In this document: positions 41,601 through 56,600 of the stretch, in pieces
Position numbering within the stretch: the stretch's first letter is position 1
How the letters are laid out: each line of letters starts with the position of its first letter
Notes under the pieces: generated by a model
What the model was told of the DNA's origin: nothing
The model's database searches: none
The model's input: only the letters and a program-made list of their open reading frames with translations
Program-made: the position numbers and the translations under genes
NCBI RefSeq assembly: GCF_003259505.1
Contig: NZ_QLLK01000008.1
Location: 1 to 64,000, forward strand
Source of the DNA: Algoriphagus yeomjeoni
GTDB taxonomy: Bacteria > Bacteroidota > Bacteroidia > Cytophagales > Cyclobacteriaceae
Direction of reading: 5' to 3'
Length of the DNA: 64,000 nucleotides

Positions 41601-44600
41601 TGTACATGCGAAGTATGCGGATCATTAGATTTTAGAAACAAGCGTTTTAGATCATCCATCCACGTGCAGGCGGGAAAATTAAGCGTAGTAATCGATACGG
41701 GGCCTGATTTCCGTACACAAATCCTCCGGGCAGGCATCACCGATCTAGACGCAGTGATTTTCACCCACGAGCACAAAGACCACACCGCTGGTTTAGATGA
41801 TATCCGTCCATTTAATTTCAAGCAACAAAAAGACATGCCTGTCTTTGGAAAGCTTCAAGTAATAGAGCAAATCAAACGTGAATTCGCTTATATTTTCAGC
41901 GGAAAAAGATATCCTGGTGTACCTCAGGTAGCCCCTATTGAAATAGATGAAAATCCATTTACAATTAAAGGCATCAGGATTACTCCCATTCCTGTGATGC
42001 ATTATAAGCTTCCCATCTTAGGTTTTCGAATCGGCGATTTCACCTATATCACAGATGCAAATTATATCCCTGATGAATCTCTAAAACTCATTGAAGGAAC
42101 TGAAATTCTGGTTTTAAATGCTTTGCAAAAGGAATCACATATCTCACATTTCACATTAGATGAAGCGGTTGAAATGGCAAATAAAATCGGGGCCAAGGAA
42201 ACCTACTTTACGCATATTTCGCATAAACTTGGCCTGCATGATACAGTCGACAAGGAATTACCTGAAGGAATAGCCTTGGCCTATGACGGGCTTCAGCTAA
42301 CTTTGGGCAAATGCATCTAAATTTTCACTTCCTACAATACCTCTGTCCTGAACTGGAAAAAGCTTTTCAAGGAAAGACAATAACCGCCTGCTATTCTCAA
42401 AATAAAGATGAGTTGATCATGGAAACGGAAGATGCTGAAGAGTCGCGATTCGTCCGAGCGCATTTTTTACCACCTCAGATTTACCTTTCATTTCCAGAAA
42501 ACTTCCAGCGCGCTAAGCGAAATAGCATTAACCTGTTCAAGGAAATCATCGGAGAAAAGATCCTGGTTTGTAAGGTCTTGAGTTTTGAGCGGGCCTTTTA
42601 TTTCAACCTTAGCTCAGGTAAAATCCTCCTTTTCAAATTACATGCGAATCGAAGTAACGTTTTGCTTTATGAGCATGATGAAGCAATTCCATTTAAATTA
42701 TTTAGAAATGGCATTACAGAAGATCGCGATTTGGATTGGAGAACACTGAATAAAAATTATGATTTAGGTTGGGGGAATTTTGAAAAACTGGAAGGAAATG
42801 CTTCTCAATTTCTGCCCACTTTAGGTGCTATTCCAAGAGGCTGGCTTAAGGAAAGAGGATATCCAGATGCAGATCTGCAGAGTAAATGGGAACTCATGCA
42901 GGAGTTGTTGGATATGCTGGAAACGCCACTTTTTTCTCTAATAGACCAAAAGGGAGAGATTCAGCTAAGCCTTCTGCCAAATGACAATCCTGTCAAAAGC
43001 TTCTCTAATCCTATTCAAGCAGTCAATGAGTTGTTTTATTTGGCTCTGGTCCGAGGGAATTTTGAGAAAGACAAAAACTCCTTACTCAAAAAATACCAAG
43101 AGCAACTCAAGCGCACCAAATCGTATATCCAGAAGTCCACGCAAAAACTTGAAGAACTTCGCAACTCTCCTCCTCCTTCAAATCTGGCAGATGTGATTAT
43201 GGCTAATTTGCATGTTTTTCAAAACGGACGACTAGAAGCCGAATTGATGGATTTTTATTCTGGAGAAAACATCCTCGTCAAACTCAAACCAAACCAAAAA
43301 CCGCAGGATTACGCAGCCTCATTATACAGAAAAAGTAAAAACCGGAAACTGGAATGGGAGCAATTGGAAAAAACTATTTCTGCAAAAATCACCCAAGCTG
43401 AAATGCTCGAATCTAAAATTGAGAAATTGAATGCAATTGATGATTTCCGATCCTTAAAAGCCTTTAAGAAAACTCACGGTGAGGACAAGGCTTTGCAAAA
43501 GGAGGAAGTCATTTTACCGTTCAAAACTTTTGAATTTGAGGGATTTCCTATCTGGGTAGGTAAGTCTGCTCAGGCAAACGACGAAATGCTTCGTGGCTAC
43601 ACCAAGAAAGACGACCTCTGGCTGCACGCGCGCATGGTTCCGGGTTCACATGTACTTATCAAGACTTCGGGGCTTAAAAGCATCCCATTGGCCGTCTTAG
43701 AGACCGCAGCTTCATTGGCTGCTTTTTATTCTAAAAACAAAAATGAATCCCTTGCGCCGGTGATTCATACTGAAGCCAAATATGTGAGAAAAGTAAAAGG
43801 TTCTCCTGCCGGTTCAGTCGTCGTGGAAAAAGAAAAAGTCCTAATGGTCATTCCCAAAGGTCCAGAAGAGATTTTTGGAAAGGGAAATTAATCAGTTTAC
43901 AGTTGTCAGTTGCAATTCGCAGTATTGACACATTGGAGGTTTTGTAAGCCTCGAAGCTTTATAATTCTAATTACTTCTTTATTTATTTAGAAATGTAAAA
44001 AGCAAAAAAAGGGTCCCGGAAACCCGAAACCCTTTGGTTAATATTTACCAGAAGCGTTATTCTACAATATGCACTTTTAGCATATTGGTTCTTCCATTGG
44101 CTTTGAGTGGCATACTACCTGTGTTTACGATGATATCACCTGAATTCACGTGGTCATCTGCTTTCAGCGTATTTTCTATATCGGTAAACGTAGCATCAGT
44201 AGATACTTGATTTTCGTAGAAGTATGCTCTTACCCCCCAAACTAAGCTCATCTGAGTAATCAAAGGCCTATTTCTAGTGAATACGAAAATGTTTGCCGAT
44301 GGTCTGTGAGAAGCAATTCTGAATCCAGTGAAACCAGAAGAGGTTATACCCACAATAGCTTTTGCTTTTACATTTCGTGAAAGTCTTGATGCCATCAAAA
44401 TCAAGTTGTTGCTTAAGAAGGTATCATCATCCTCAGGAATTTTGTAGAGGTTGTGATAGATATCAGCATTTTTCTCTAGGTAGCTAATGATGCTACTCAT
44501 TGCTTTTACTGCATTCACTGGATATTTACCTGAGGCAGTTTCAGCAGAAAGCATTACCGCGTCAGCACCGTCGAGCACTGCATTTGCGACGTCATTTGTT

Positions 44601-47600
44601 TCTGCACGGGTAGGACGAGGATTGGTAATCATGCTCTCCATCATTTGAGTAGCAATGATCACAGGTTTGCAAGCAAGCTTACATTTCTCTACAATTCTTT
44701 TTTGCCAAAGAGGAACGATTTCCATAGGAACTTCCACTCCCAAATCACCACGAGCGACCATAATTGCATCTGTAGCTTCGATGATTGCATCTATGTTATC
44801 AAGAGCTTCTGGCTTTTCGATCTTAGCAACGATTTTGCAAACTTTTCCTTTTGCTTCAATCCGCTCTCTTAGATCAATAATATCTTCGGCAGATCTCACG
44901 AATGAAAGTGCGATCCAATCCACTTCCTGCTCCAAGCCAAAAGCCAAATCTTCAATATCCTTCTCCGTAAGCGATGGTGCACTAACTTTGGTATTCGGTA
45001 AGTTGATGCCTTTTCTGGATTTCAGAATACCACCGTGGATGACAGTGCAATTGACATTTTTACCATCGGTATCATTTACTCTTACTTCCAAATTACCATC
45101 GTCGATCAAGATTCTATCTCCTGTTACAACATCATTTGGAAGGTTCTGATAAACCGTACTCACCAAATGGCTAGTCCCAACCACTGGATCATTGGTGATG
45201 GTGATCAATTCACCAGGCTTGATTTCCACTCCATTATTTTCTACTTCACCCACCCGGATTTTCGGACCTTGAAGATCCTGAAGAATCCCAAGGTTTAACC
45301 CTTCGTCCTTATTGATCTGTCTTATTATGCTTGCTACTTCAGCGTGGATATCGTGTGTACCATGTGAAAAATTTAAACGAAATACATTGGCGCCGGCAGC
45401 TGCCAAGCTTTTGATTGTTTCGTAATTATTTGAAGCGGGGCCTATAGTTGCTAGAATTTTTGTCTTATTGAATTGGCTCATTAGGGGATTAATAAGTTAA
45501 TAGGTTTTCTTTTGATTTAAGTTTACTCACATCCAGCTTCATGACATTTTGTATGTAGCGATTTTCAGCCAGCTGGTTCGCAAATGTATTAATACTTATT
45601 TGAAAGGTCTCGTCTTGAACCAAAAGGAAATAATCCATTGATTTCAATTCTGGTATCAGATAAGACACTTGATTTGTGGAGTTGAGCGCTTTATTTTTTA
45701 AAAGTTGAACAAATCCATGTGGTAAAGAAAGGAAATATTGGGAGATTTTTAGGCTTGGAAGGGTCATAAATTCCAATAAAAGATCTTCAGATTTAATAAG
45801 GTTCAAGTCTAAATCCCTGTTGATAAGCCAGGCCATTTTATAGTCCTTAACAGGCGATACAAGCCCCAAAAGCTCGAAATCATAGGTATGTTCAATTAGT
45901 AACTTGGCCTTCTTCATTCAGTCAAAAAATCAACGAAAACAAAGTTAGAAAATATAATTCAACTTCAAGGTGCAGCAAATTGTATTAAAATTTACTTGAA
46001 TCTTTTCTTTGCCAATTAGGCATTAAATATATTTCTTTGCGAAGTGTTAATAACTAAACTGATCACAAAATGTCTGAAATTGCACAAAAAGTAAAAGCCA
46101 TCATCGTTGACAAACTTGGCGTAGAAGAGTCTGAAGTTACTTTGGAGGCGAGCTTTACCAATGACCTTGGTGCTGATTCTCTTGATACTGTAGAATTGAT
46201 TATGGAATTCGAAAAAGAATTCAACATCTCTATTCCTGATGATCAGGCTGAGCAAATCGGTACTGTTGGACAAGCAGTTACCTACTTGGAAGCTAACGTA
46301 AAATAATAATTCCTAAATTCATTCTATGAATTTAAAAAGAGTTGTTGTAACAGGTATAGGTGCCCTCACACCAATAGGCAATACCGCAGAAGAATTCTGG
46401 CACGGTCTGACTAATGGTGTGAGCGGTGCTGCGCCGATTACCAAATTCGACGCTACCCTTTTCAAAACCCAATTTGCCTGCGAGGTCAAAAACCTGGACG
46501 TAGAGCAGTTTATTGATCGAAAAGAAGCTCGAAAAATGGATCCATTTACTCAGTATGCCATGATTTCTGCAGAGGAGGCCATGCTAGACTCAGGACTGGA
46601 TCTTGAAAAAATCGATAAATCACGAGCTGGAGTAATTTATGGATCAGGAATCGGAGGGTTAAGAACTTTCCAAGACGAGGTGACTGCCTTCTCTACTGGA
46701 GACGGTACACCGCGATTCAATCCCTTCTTTATCCCCAAAATGATCGCTGATATCAGCGCTGGTTTTTTATCTATTAAATATGGTTTTCGTGGTCCAAACT
46801 TTGTAACCGTTTCTGCCTGTGCTTCCGGTACCAATGCCCTTATTGATGCATTCACTTACATCAGAATGGGTAAAGCTGATATTTTCATCAGTGGTGGATC
46901 AGAAGCAGCAGTTACTGAAGCAGGTGTTGGTGGATTCAATGCGATGAAAGCACTTTCTCAACGAAATGATTCACCTGAAACTGCATCTCGCCCTTTTGAT
47001 AAAGATCGTGATGGTTTTGTATTAGGTGAAGGAGCCGGAACATTGATCCTGGAAGAATTAGAGCATGCAAAAGCACGAGGAGCCAAAATCTACGCAGAAC
47101 TAGTAGGAGGCGGAATGACTGCGGATGCCCATCATATCACTGCTCCTCATCCAGAAGGACTGGGTGCCAGTAGTGTGATGAAAATTGCTTTGGAAGATGC
47201 AAACCTTAAACCTGAAGACATAGATTACATCAATGTTCACGGTACATCTACGCCACTAGGTGATGTAGGAGAAACTAAGGCTATCCAGCAAGTTTTTGGA
47301 GAGCATGCATATAAGTTAAATATCAGTAGCACCAAGTCAATGACTGGCCATTTATTGGGTGCAGCGGGGGCTATAGAAGCTATTGCTTGTATCCTGGCTA
47401 TCAATAAGGGGGTTGTTCCTCCAACGATCAATCACTTCGAAGATGATGAAGCATTTGATCCAAAATTGAATTTGACTTTCAACAAAGCGCAGAAGAGAGA
47501 GATAAATTATGCGTTGAGTAATACGTTTGGATTTGGTGGACACAACTGTTCAGTAATTTTCAAAAAATATAATTAATCTGAATTTTGAAATTATTTCAAA

Positions 47601-50600
47601 GGCTCGGATTTTCTAATCTCTTCTTTAGCGAAAAAGACAAAAGGCTTGCTGCCTCCATCAGATTGATGACGGGGAGCAGGCCTTTTAATTTATCATTATA
47701 CAAACTTGCACTAACCCCTTCCAGCCTAGGGGAAGAAACATCTCAGGGATTCCGACTTTCTAACGAGCGGCTAGAATTCCTTGGCGATGCAATTTTAGGT
47801 GCGGTGATAGCTGAGTTTCTATTCCAAAAATTCCCTTTTCGCGATGAAGGCTTTCTCACCGAAACTCGTTCAAAGCTTGTAAATAGGGAAACCCTAAATG
47901 ATACCGGAATTAAAATTGGATTACGGAAAGCATTGGACATGGAAATTGGCGAACGGAGTTTCACAGGAAATAAGTCACTCTATGGAGATATGCTAGAGGC
48001 TTTTCTTGGAGCTATTTACCTTGATAAAGGCTACCATTTCACCAAACATTTCATCACCCATAGAATCCTACTTCACTTTGACGTGGAAAGTATGATCGCT
48101 ACTACGACGAATTATAAAAGTAAAATCATCGAGTGGTCCCAAAAAGAAAATAAGCAAGTGGAATTTTCAGTCCTAAGCGTTAGCGGAAACCAGCGTTTCA
48201 AGGAATTTAGGGTTGCTTTGCAGGTAGAGGGAGATGAAGTAGCACAAGGAAAAGGAAGCACCAAAAAGAAAGCTGAGCAGGAAGCCTCCAAAAATGCCTG
48301 CGAAACACTAAGAATTGCCACATAGCTGCGTAATTTTAGGATCAATTATATCCATTTATGTCTTCAATAAAAATAGCAGGAGCTACCGTCAATCAAACAC
48401 CACTGGATTGGTCAGGCAATTTAAAAAGGATCATACAGGCTATAGAAGAAGCAAAAAAACAAGATGTCGAAATCCTTTGCTTGCCTGAACTGGCTATCAC
48501 AGGTTATGGTTCCGAAGATTTATTTTTAAGCTATTGGTATCCAAAAAAAGCGATTGCGCAACTGGAGCTTTTACTGCCGCATTGCCAAGAAATAACTGTT
48601 GCTGTCGGGTTGCCTGTACGAATTCAAGACAAAGTTTATAACTGTGTTGCCCTCATTGAAAATGGATTTGTAAAAGGATTTGTTGCGAAACAGTTCATGG
48701 CAATCGATGGAGTGCATTACGAATTCCGCTGGTTTACGCCATGGCAAGCTAATGAAGTGATTGAATTAGAATTTCAAAATCAACAAGTTCCTTTTGGAGA
48801 CTTGACTTTTTATCATAAAGACGTTCATTACGGATTTGAAATCTGCGAAGATGCCTGGAGAGGTAAACTCAGACCTGGCTATAGACTTTGTGAACGCAAG
48901 GTTGATTTGATTTTCAATCCCAGCGCAAGTCACTTTGCCATGGGCAAGACTCAGCTGCGTAAAGAGTTACTTGAAGAAAGCTCCTCTATTTTCGACTGCT
49001 ATTATTGCTACGCAAATTTGCTTGGAAATGAAGCTGGCAGGATGATTTTTGATGGAGAAATCATGCTGGCAAAATCAGGAAAATTACTCTCCAGAAACAG
49101 ACTTCTTTCCTTTCAAGATTTTCAGGTAAAAAGCTTTTACCTAGAATCAAGGACACAAGAAATAGCCCCTATAAATTCCAAATATGAAGAATTCGTCCAA
49201 GCTTCAGCTTTGGCTCTTTTCGATTATATGAGAAAAAGCAGAAGTACTGGATTTGTGCTCTCGCTTTCTGGAGGAGCAGATTCATCTTCCATCGCCATTT
49301 TGGTAGCTGAGATGGTAAAGCGGGGAATTGATGAATTGGGTTTGGAGACTTTCTGTGAAAAAGCTGGTATTAAAAACATCCCAACTTCTGCAAATCCTGA
49401 AAAGGAATTGATGAAGCAGATTCTGACGACTGCTTACCAGGGAACTAAAAACTCATCAGACGAGACCTTTTCTTCTGCAGAAACCCTTGCCCAAAGTATC
49501 GGCGCCACCTTTTACCATTGGGAGATAGACGAAGAAGTAAAATCCTACACAGCCAAAATAGAAAAGGCAATTGGCAGGAAATTGACCTGGGAAAAGGACG
49601 ACATTACCCTGCAAAACATCCAGGCTAGAACCCGCTCCCCTATTATCTGGATGCTCGCAAATATTAACAATGCACTTTTGCTCTCTACCTCAAATCGAAG
49701 CGAAGGAGACGTAGGCTATGCCACTATGGATGGTGATACATCTGGTAGTATTTCTCCCATTGCGGCAGTAGATAAATATTTTATCCTTAACTGGCTAAGC
49801 TGGGCAGAGAAAAATCTTGAGCGTCCGGGTTTAGCTAAAGTAAATTCACTTCAGCCAACTGCGGAACTTCGACCTTTGGAAAGGACCCAAACTGACGAAA
49901 AGGATTTAATGCCCTACGCAATTATTGTCGAGATAGAAAAACTTGCCATTCGTGACCGACGTTCACCACTAGATATTTATTTGATTCTTTCCGAAGAATT
50001 AAAACTTGAACCTGACACTTTGAAAGGCTATATCAAAAAATTCTTCCAACTTTGGTCCCGAAATCAATGGAAGAGAGAGCGTCTTGCCCCTTCTTTTCAT
50101 CTGGACGAATTCAACGTAGATCCAAAATCCTGGTACAGATTCCCGATTTTGTCGGGTGGATTTGCTGAAGAACTTGCACAATTAGATCAACTATAAATCA
50201 ACAACTATGCTTGAATTAATCATGAACTATATCGTCTGGGACCCTAGCCCTTCCGTGATTCCTGGATGGGAAAGGCCACCCTGGTATAGTATCCTATTTG
50301 CTGCTGGATTCGTGATCTCTCAGCAGTTCATGGTTCACTTTTTCAAAAAAGAGGGGCAAAATCCGGAGTTAGTTGATAAACTGACTATCTTCATGGTCAT
50401 TGCGACGATAGTTGGCGCGAGACTTGGGCACGTGCTGTTCTATGAGCCAGCAAAATACTTAAGTAACCCTATTGAGATTTTGAAAGTCTGGGAAGGTGGG
50501 CTTGCTAGTCATGGCGCCGCTATAGCAATTCTCTTTGCACTTTGGCTTTACGCCAAAAGAACTCCGGGCCAAAGCTATCTCTGGGTTGTTGACCGAATTG

Positions 50601-53600
50601 TAATCGTCACCGCCCTGACTGGGGCATTGATCCGATTTGGTAATTTGATGAATTCTGAAATCGGTGGAAAAGATACCGGATCCGATTATGGAATTGTTTA
50701 CGCATGGGATACGGAGGAATTACTTTCTACTTTGAAAGTCCCCGTAGAATCAATCGACCCATACAAACCTGCAGATCGTCAGGGCGAATTGGTGGGCAAT
50801 GGAATCGTTCCTTTGAATATTGATTTGGAAATCAACAAAGGATCCTACAGCCTTGAAGAGCTAGAAACGACCTTGAGACGTGATATTAAATATGCTTTGA
50901 CTCAGTTTAGCTCAAGTCAAGACTATTTAGCGGAACCTGTGGAAAGCCCACTAAACATGGCCATCTCAGATAAAGGAGACCATTACTTAGTTACAGTTCA
51001 GACATTTGGGAGAACAAAACACCCAACACAAATCTATGAGTCCCTATCCTACTTCGTGATTTTCTTGGTCCTTTTCGGACTTTGGAACAAATACAAAGAA
51101 AGATTGCCAGAAGGAATTCTGCTTGGATTATTCTTGATATCAGTATTTGGAATGAGGTTTATCTGGGAATTCTTCAAAGAAAGCCAAGTCGCCTTTGAAG
51201 ATGGAATGGCGTTCAATATGGGACAACTGTTGAGCGTTCCACTGGTAATAGGAGGGATAATTCTCGTGATTCGTGCGCTGAAAAACGGCTTAAAACCTAT
51301 AAAAAATTAAGGAACTGGATCATGCCCGTGGCCTCCCCAAGGATGGCAACGGGCAATTCGCTTCAATCCCATCCATCCACCGCTAAAAACTCCATGCTTC
51401 ATAATAGCATCCTTCATATATTGACTACATGTCGGTGTAAACCTACAGCTAGCAGGAAATAAGGGAGAAATGGTGTATTGATACACCAAGACTGGAAATA
51501 TAGCTATCTTACGAAGTATGGATTTTGCCATGAATTAGTCCTATAATTGTGGTCGTTACGTAATTAACCAATAACATCATTTTAGAATTCCCTCTTGATC
51601 CTCAAGAAACCAAATATCCTTTACTTATCAATTTTGTGCTTGGCTCTATTACTAGAGTCTAGAGCTAATATTTGCTATGCACAGCAGGTTGATACAACTT
51701 TTGCTCCTAAAAGTACAAGTACTCCAGACAGCGTTCGAGTTAATAACATTTTTATAGTTGGGAATGAAAAAACAAAAAAAAGTGTAATTCTCAGAGAGTT
51801 AGATTTCACTACAGACTTCTATTACGATTGGAATACCTTTCTAGAAATACTCATTGCTGATCAAAAGAAAATCTATAATCTCAGGCTGTTTACATCAGTC
51901 GAAATAACACCACTTTTCACTGGAGATAATGAGGTGGAAATCCTGATAACAGTAAAAGAACGATGGTATATAGTCCCTCAGGTTATTTTTCAGCTCGCCG
52001 ATAGAAACTTTTCCGAGTGGTGGACCAACCAAAACAGGGATTTCTCAAGGGTAAATTATGGACTAAGAATGAGCCATAGCAACGTAGGTGGCAGGAATGA
52101 AAAGCTAAAATTCGCAGGTCAACTTGGGTTTACCAAAGCCTTAGATCTGCAATACAGCAAACCTTATATAGATAAAAATCAGAAGCACGGACTTGCTGCC
52201 CAGCTTACATTTAAGGAAAATAAGACGATCCCAATTAGATCTGCTTTCAATAAGCAAGTTTTTTATGGGAATGAAAACGAAGATATCATTAAGAAAAGCT
52301 TCGCAGCGGCCTTAAGGTACACGTACAGAAGAAGTTATTATAACTATCACTTCCTAACTTTGGGATATAGCGGTACTTGGGTCAGCGATGATGTTTTGAC
52401 CGAAAACCCCAACTATTTTCAGTCAGGAGATAATAGACTCCGATACGTTTTTGCTACTTATACCTTTCGACATGATCGTAGAGACAATGTCTCTTATGCC
52501 ACTGATGGGGAATTATTGGACCTTTCCATTACAAAATATGGGATAATATACACCGAGGAACTTGATGAAGTAGAGGTGAACCTAACTGCTAATAAGTATT
52601 TCAAAATTTCTGACAAGTTTCATTTCAATACCGGTTTGACCGCCGATTGGTTTTTGAGTGCAAGCCAACCATACACTTTAGTGCGAGGGATAGGGTATAA
52701 TCCAAACTTCGTACGCGGTTATGAGCTGAATGTAATCGAAGGTCAACAACTATATGTCCATAAAAACAGCTTCCGATGGAAATTCGTTGATTGGCAAATT
52801 GATATTTCGAACATGATACCATTGGAGCAATTTAATACCATCCCGATTCGACTTTACCTCAGTGCTAATTTTGATCATGGGTTTGTGAAGGATAGAAATA
52901 ATATCCCTGAAAACTCTCGACTTGCAAACAAATACCTCATGGGTTATGGGACGGGAATCGATCTAATTGGCTTTTATGATTCTGTTCTTCGCTTTGAATA
53001 TTCTTTAAACAACAGCGGAGAAGGCAACTTCTTTTTTAACTTTTCAACACCCTTCTAATTCTTTTCCGTCAAAAAAATCTAGTTACATGAATTGATTATC
53101 AAGTTTTTAACTAAATTAGTTAAGGCTTTTTTCAATCTATTTATGAAGCAATTGATTTTTTTCTGCTTCCTGTTTTGTCTGCCTTTTATTTCAACAGCAC
53201 AAACGGACCCACATACACAAGTACATGGCGCTAGAAGCCAGGGAATGGGTAATCTTCGCGTTCATGGAATGGATACTTGGAGTTATTTCAATAATCCAGG
53301 AGGACTGGCTAAGTTGGAATCATCAGAAATCGCGGCAGGCTCTGATCTTAGATTTGGACTCAAAGAGCTGAGTTCTGTCGATCTCGTTGGTGCTTGGAAA
53401 GTCAATGCTGGAACTTTAGGATTTGGAATTTCCAGGTATGGCGGGAAGTTATTTAATCAGCAATCTCTTGGGGTAGCTTTCGCAAATCAGTTGGGGATTG
53501 TAAGTGTAGGAGGAAAATTAGAATGGTTTCAAACCCAAATTGAAGGATTTGGAAGTGGAAGTAGCGTGATTTTCAGCTTGGGTGGTATGGCTGAGCTCAG

Positions 53601-56600
53601 TCCTAATTTTTCTGTAGGAGCTAGCATTTCCAATCTCAGCCGATCTAAACTCTCAAAATATTCCGAAACAAGGCTACCAACCGGTGTGAGCTTAGGTATT
53701 TTTTACACTCCGATTTCACAGCTTCAAATTCATCTAGAGGTAGAAAAAGATATTCAGATCAAGCCAATCGTAAAAGCCGGAATTGAATATGGCATCAGAG
53801 AATGGATATTTCTCAGAACTGGGATCAACAGCAATCCAAGCAGACTATTTTTTGGCTTGGGACTCAGATCAAAAAGCATGAGTTTGGATTATGCTTTTGG
53901 TCAAAATCAGGCACTGGGAATTACAAATCATTTGAGTTTAGGCTTTGCTTTTGAAAACTAATGAAAGCTGCCATTCTATATTTATGCATTTCGAGTTTCC
54001 TTTTCTTTAAAGCTATTGCCCAGCAGCCGCCTCAAAAAGAAATAGATCTGGAATCATTTATGGAGCGGCTATTCCCTGTTCAAGAGGAAGATCTGGACTA
54101 TGAATCTATTTATGAGGTACTTTTGCAGCTCTATTTGAATCCTATGGATATCAACCGTGCAAATGCCGAAGTATTAGCATCTAGCTATTTACTTGACCCC
54201 AATCAAATCACCAGTTTGATTGCCTATAGAGAAAAATTCGGACCATTCATATCACTCTATGAACTTCAGGCAATCCCTGGATTTGATCTCACAACAATAA
54301 CGCAAATTCTTCCATTTATAACGCTGGGAACAAGCATTTCAAATCAAACCCAAGCTTTCTGGAAACGAGTTTTGACTGAGGAGCAGGCTTATTTTCTATT
54401 ACGGCATCGTAGGACTTGGGAGACCCGCAAAGGATTTACACCAACTGACACCAGCTCTACTGGTAAGGTTTCAAGTCGATACTTAGGAGATCCAAACGAA
54501 ATATATTTAAGATTTAGAATTCAGCATACTCGGGATTTCAGTATGGGTTTCACTCTGGATAAAGACCCCGGTGAGAAATTCAGTTGGGACGGAAAAACTG
54601 CCAGATATGGCTTCAATTTTTTATCCTTTCACTTCACGAAGTATTTTGTTGGCAAATGGAAGACCATCGCTTTGGGAGATTTCCAGGCTCAGTTCGGTCA
54701 AGGATTGGTTTTTGGTGCTGGATATTCATTGGGAAAAGGTGCAGAAACTGTCCCGACTGTCCGAAGAGGTAGTGTTGGCATACTTCCCTATACAGCTGCG
54801 CTAGAGTTTGGATTCTTTCGGGGAGCAGGTGTTACTTATCAAAATGGAAGTTGGCAAAGTAGCCTGCTTGCCTCTTATGCTCCTAGAGATGGTCGCGCAG
54901 CTGCAAGTATTGACACACTGACCTCCGAAGATTTAACAATCAACTCGTTTAATCAAAGTGGCCTTCACAGAACATCCAGCGAGCTTAGTACCAAAAATCA
55001 GTTTCGCGAATTAACTCTTGGTGGAAACTTCCAATATTCGTCCAAATCCGGCAAATTTCAAGCAGGCACAAATTACCTCTTCACACGATTTAATCATCCC
55101 TGGATCAAAGAAAAAACGCTTTACAACCAGTTTGATTTTACTGGACAAAGCAACAGCGTGGGAAGTGTCTACTTGAATTACAACTGGAAAAACTTCTTCC
55201 TTTTTGGTGAATCTGCTATGTCACAATCTGGTGGAAAAGGTAATGTGGCAGGGTTTATTTCCAGCCTGAGTAAGCAGGTAGATTTTTCTGTCTTGTGGAG
55301 AAAATACGATACAAATTTCCACAGCTTTTACGGAAATGCTTTCGCAGAAAGCACCCGGCCTGCCAATGAAAATGGAGTTTATCTGGGAATCCAAATCAAG
55401 CCAATTCCTAAATGGAAGGTAAATGCTTATTACGATTTCTTCAGATTTCCCTGGATGAGATATCGCGTATATGCTCCTTCCAAGGGCTATGAATGGCTTG
55501 CAAGAATTAGTTTCCAACCCAATCGAAACCTAACAGCTTTCTTTCAAATCAGAGAGGAACAAAAAGATCGAAATTTATCAGATTCAGGAGAACCTGCACT
55601 CCCCTATCAAATCAAACCAATAAATAAAATCAATGGACTTCTCAGCCTTGAATATCAGGTTAGCAAAGCATTCTTTTTTAGATCCAGAATTCTTTTTAGT
55701 AGAGTGAATTTTGATACCCAAAAGTCAGCCGGGTTTATGATCCTTCAAGATGCCCAGTACAGTTTTGGCAAATTCAGACTCACAGGAAGAATCGCACTTT
55801 TTGACACGGATGATTACGATACGAGACTTTATGCATTTGAAAACAATGTATTATGGACATTCTCCATTCCCGCTTTTTCCGGTCAGGGCATGCGTCACTA
55901 TCTCCTTGCCCAATACCAAATCAACTCCCAGTTGACTACATATTTCCGTTTTGCCAGAACTTCCTACACCGACAGAGAAACTATAAGCTCGGGGCTTCAG
56001 GAGATTAATGGCCCAACGCAAACCGAAACCACTTTACTGATCAGATACATGCTTCACCACTAAATTTCCATCAATGGTATTAAGAAGAATCTGCTTTTTT
56101 GATAATTTGAACTCAAACTACCACCTGTATGAAAAAACACCTACTATTACTTCTAGTCACCGCCTTTTCATTAAATATTGGTTTTGCTCAAAGCCTAGAT
56201 TTAACCAAAATGACCAAAAAGGATGGATTCATTCCTTTTTACCTAGATGAAGAAAAAGGCAAAATCTACCTTGAGATTGACAAGCTTGAATGGGAATTTC
56301 TATATGTGAATTCACTGACAGCCGGTATAGGATCAAACGATATCGGGCTGGATCGTGGGCAGCTTGGAGACACTCGGATTGTAGAATTTAGAAAGTCTGG
56401 AAATAAGCTTTTTATGGTTCATAAAAACTATGATTTCAGAGCCTATTCCGACAATCCTGCGGAAGTCCAATCGATCAAGGATGCTTTTGCAGAATCTATA
56501 ATCTGGGGATTTGAGATCGCTCAGAAAGATGGAGATAAGCTGATCGTCGATGCTACCAGTTTCTACTTACAAGATACGCACGGAGTAGCAGAAACCTTGA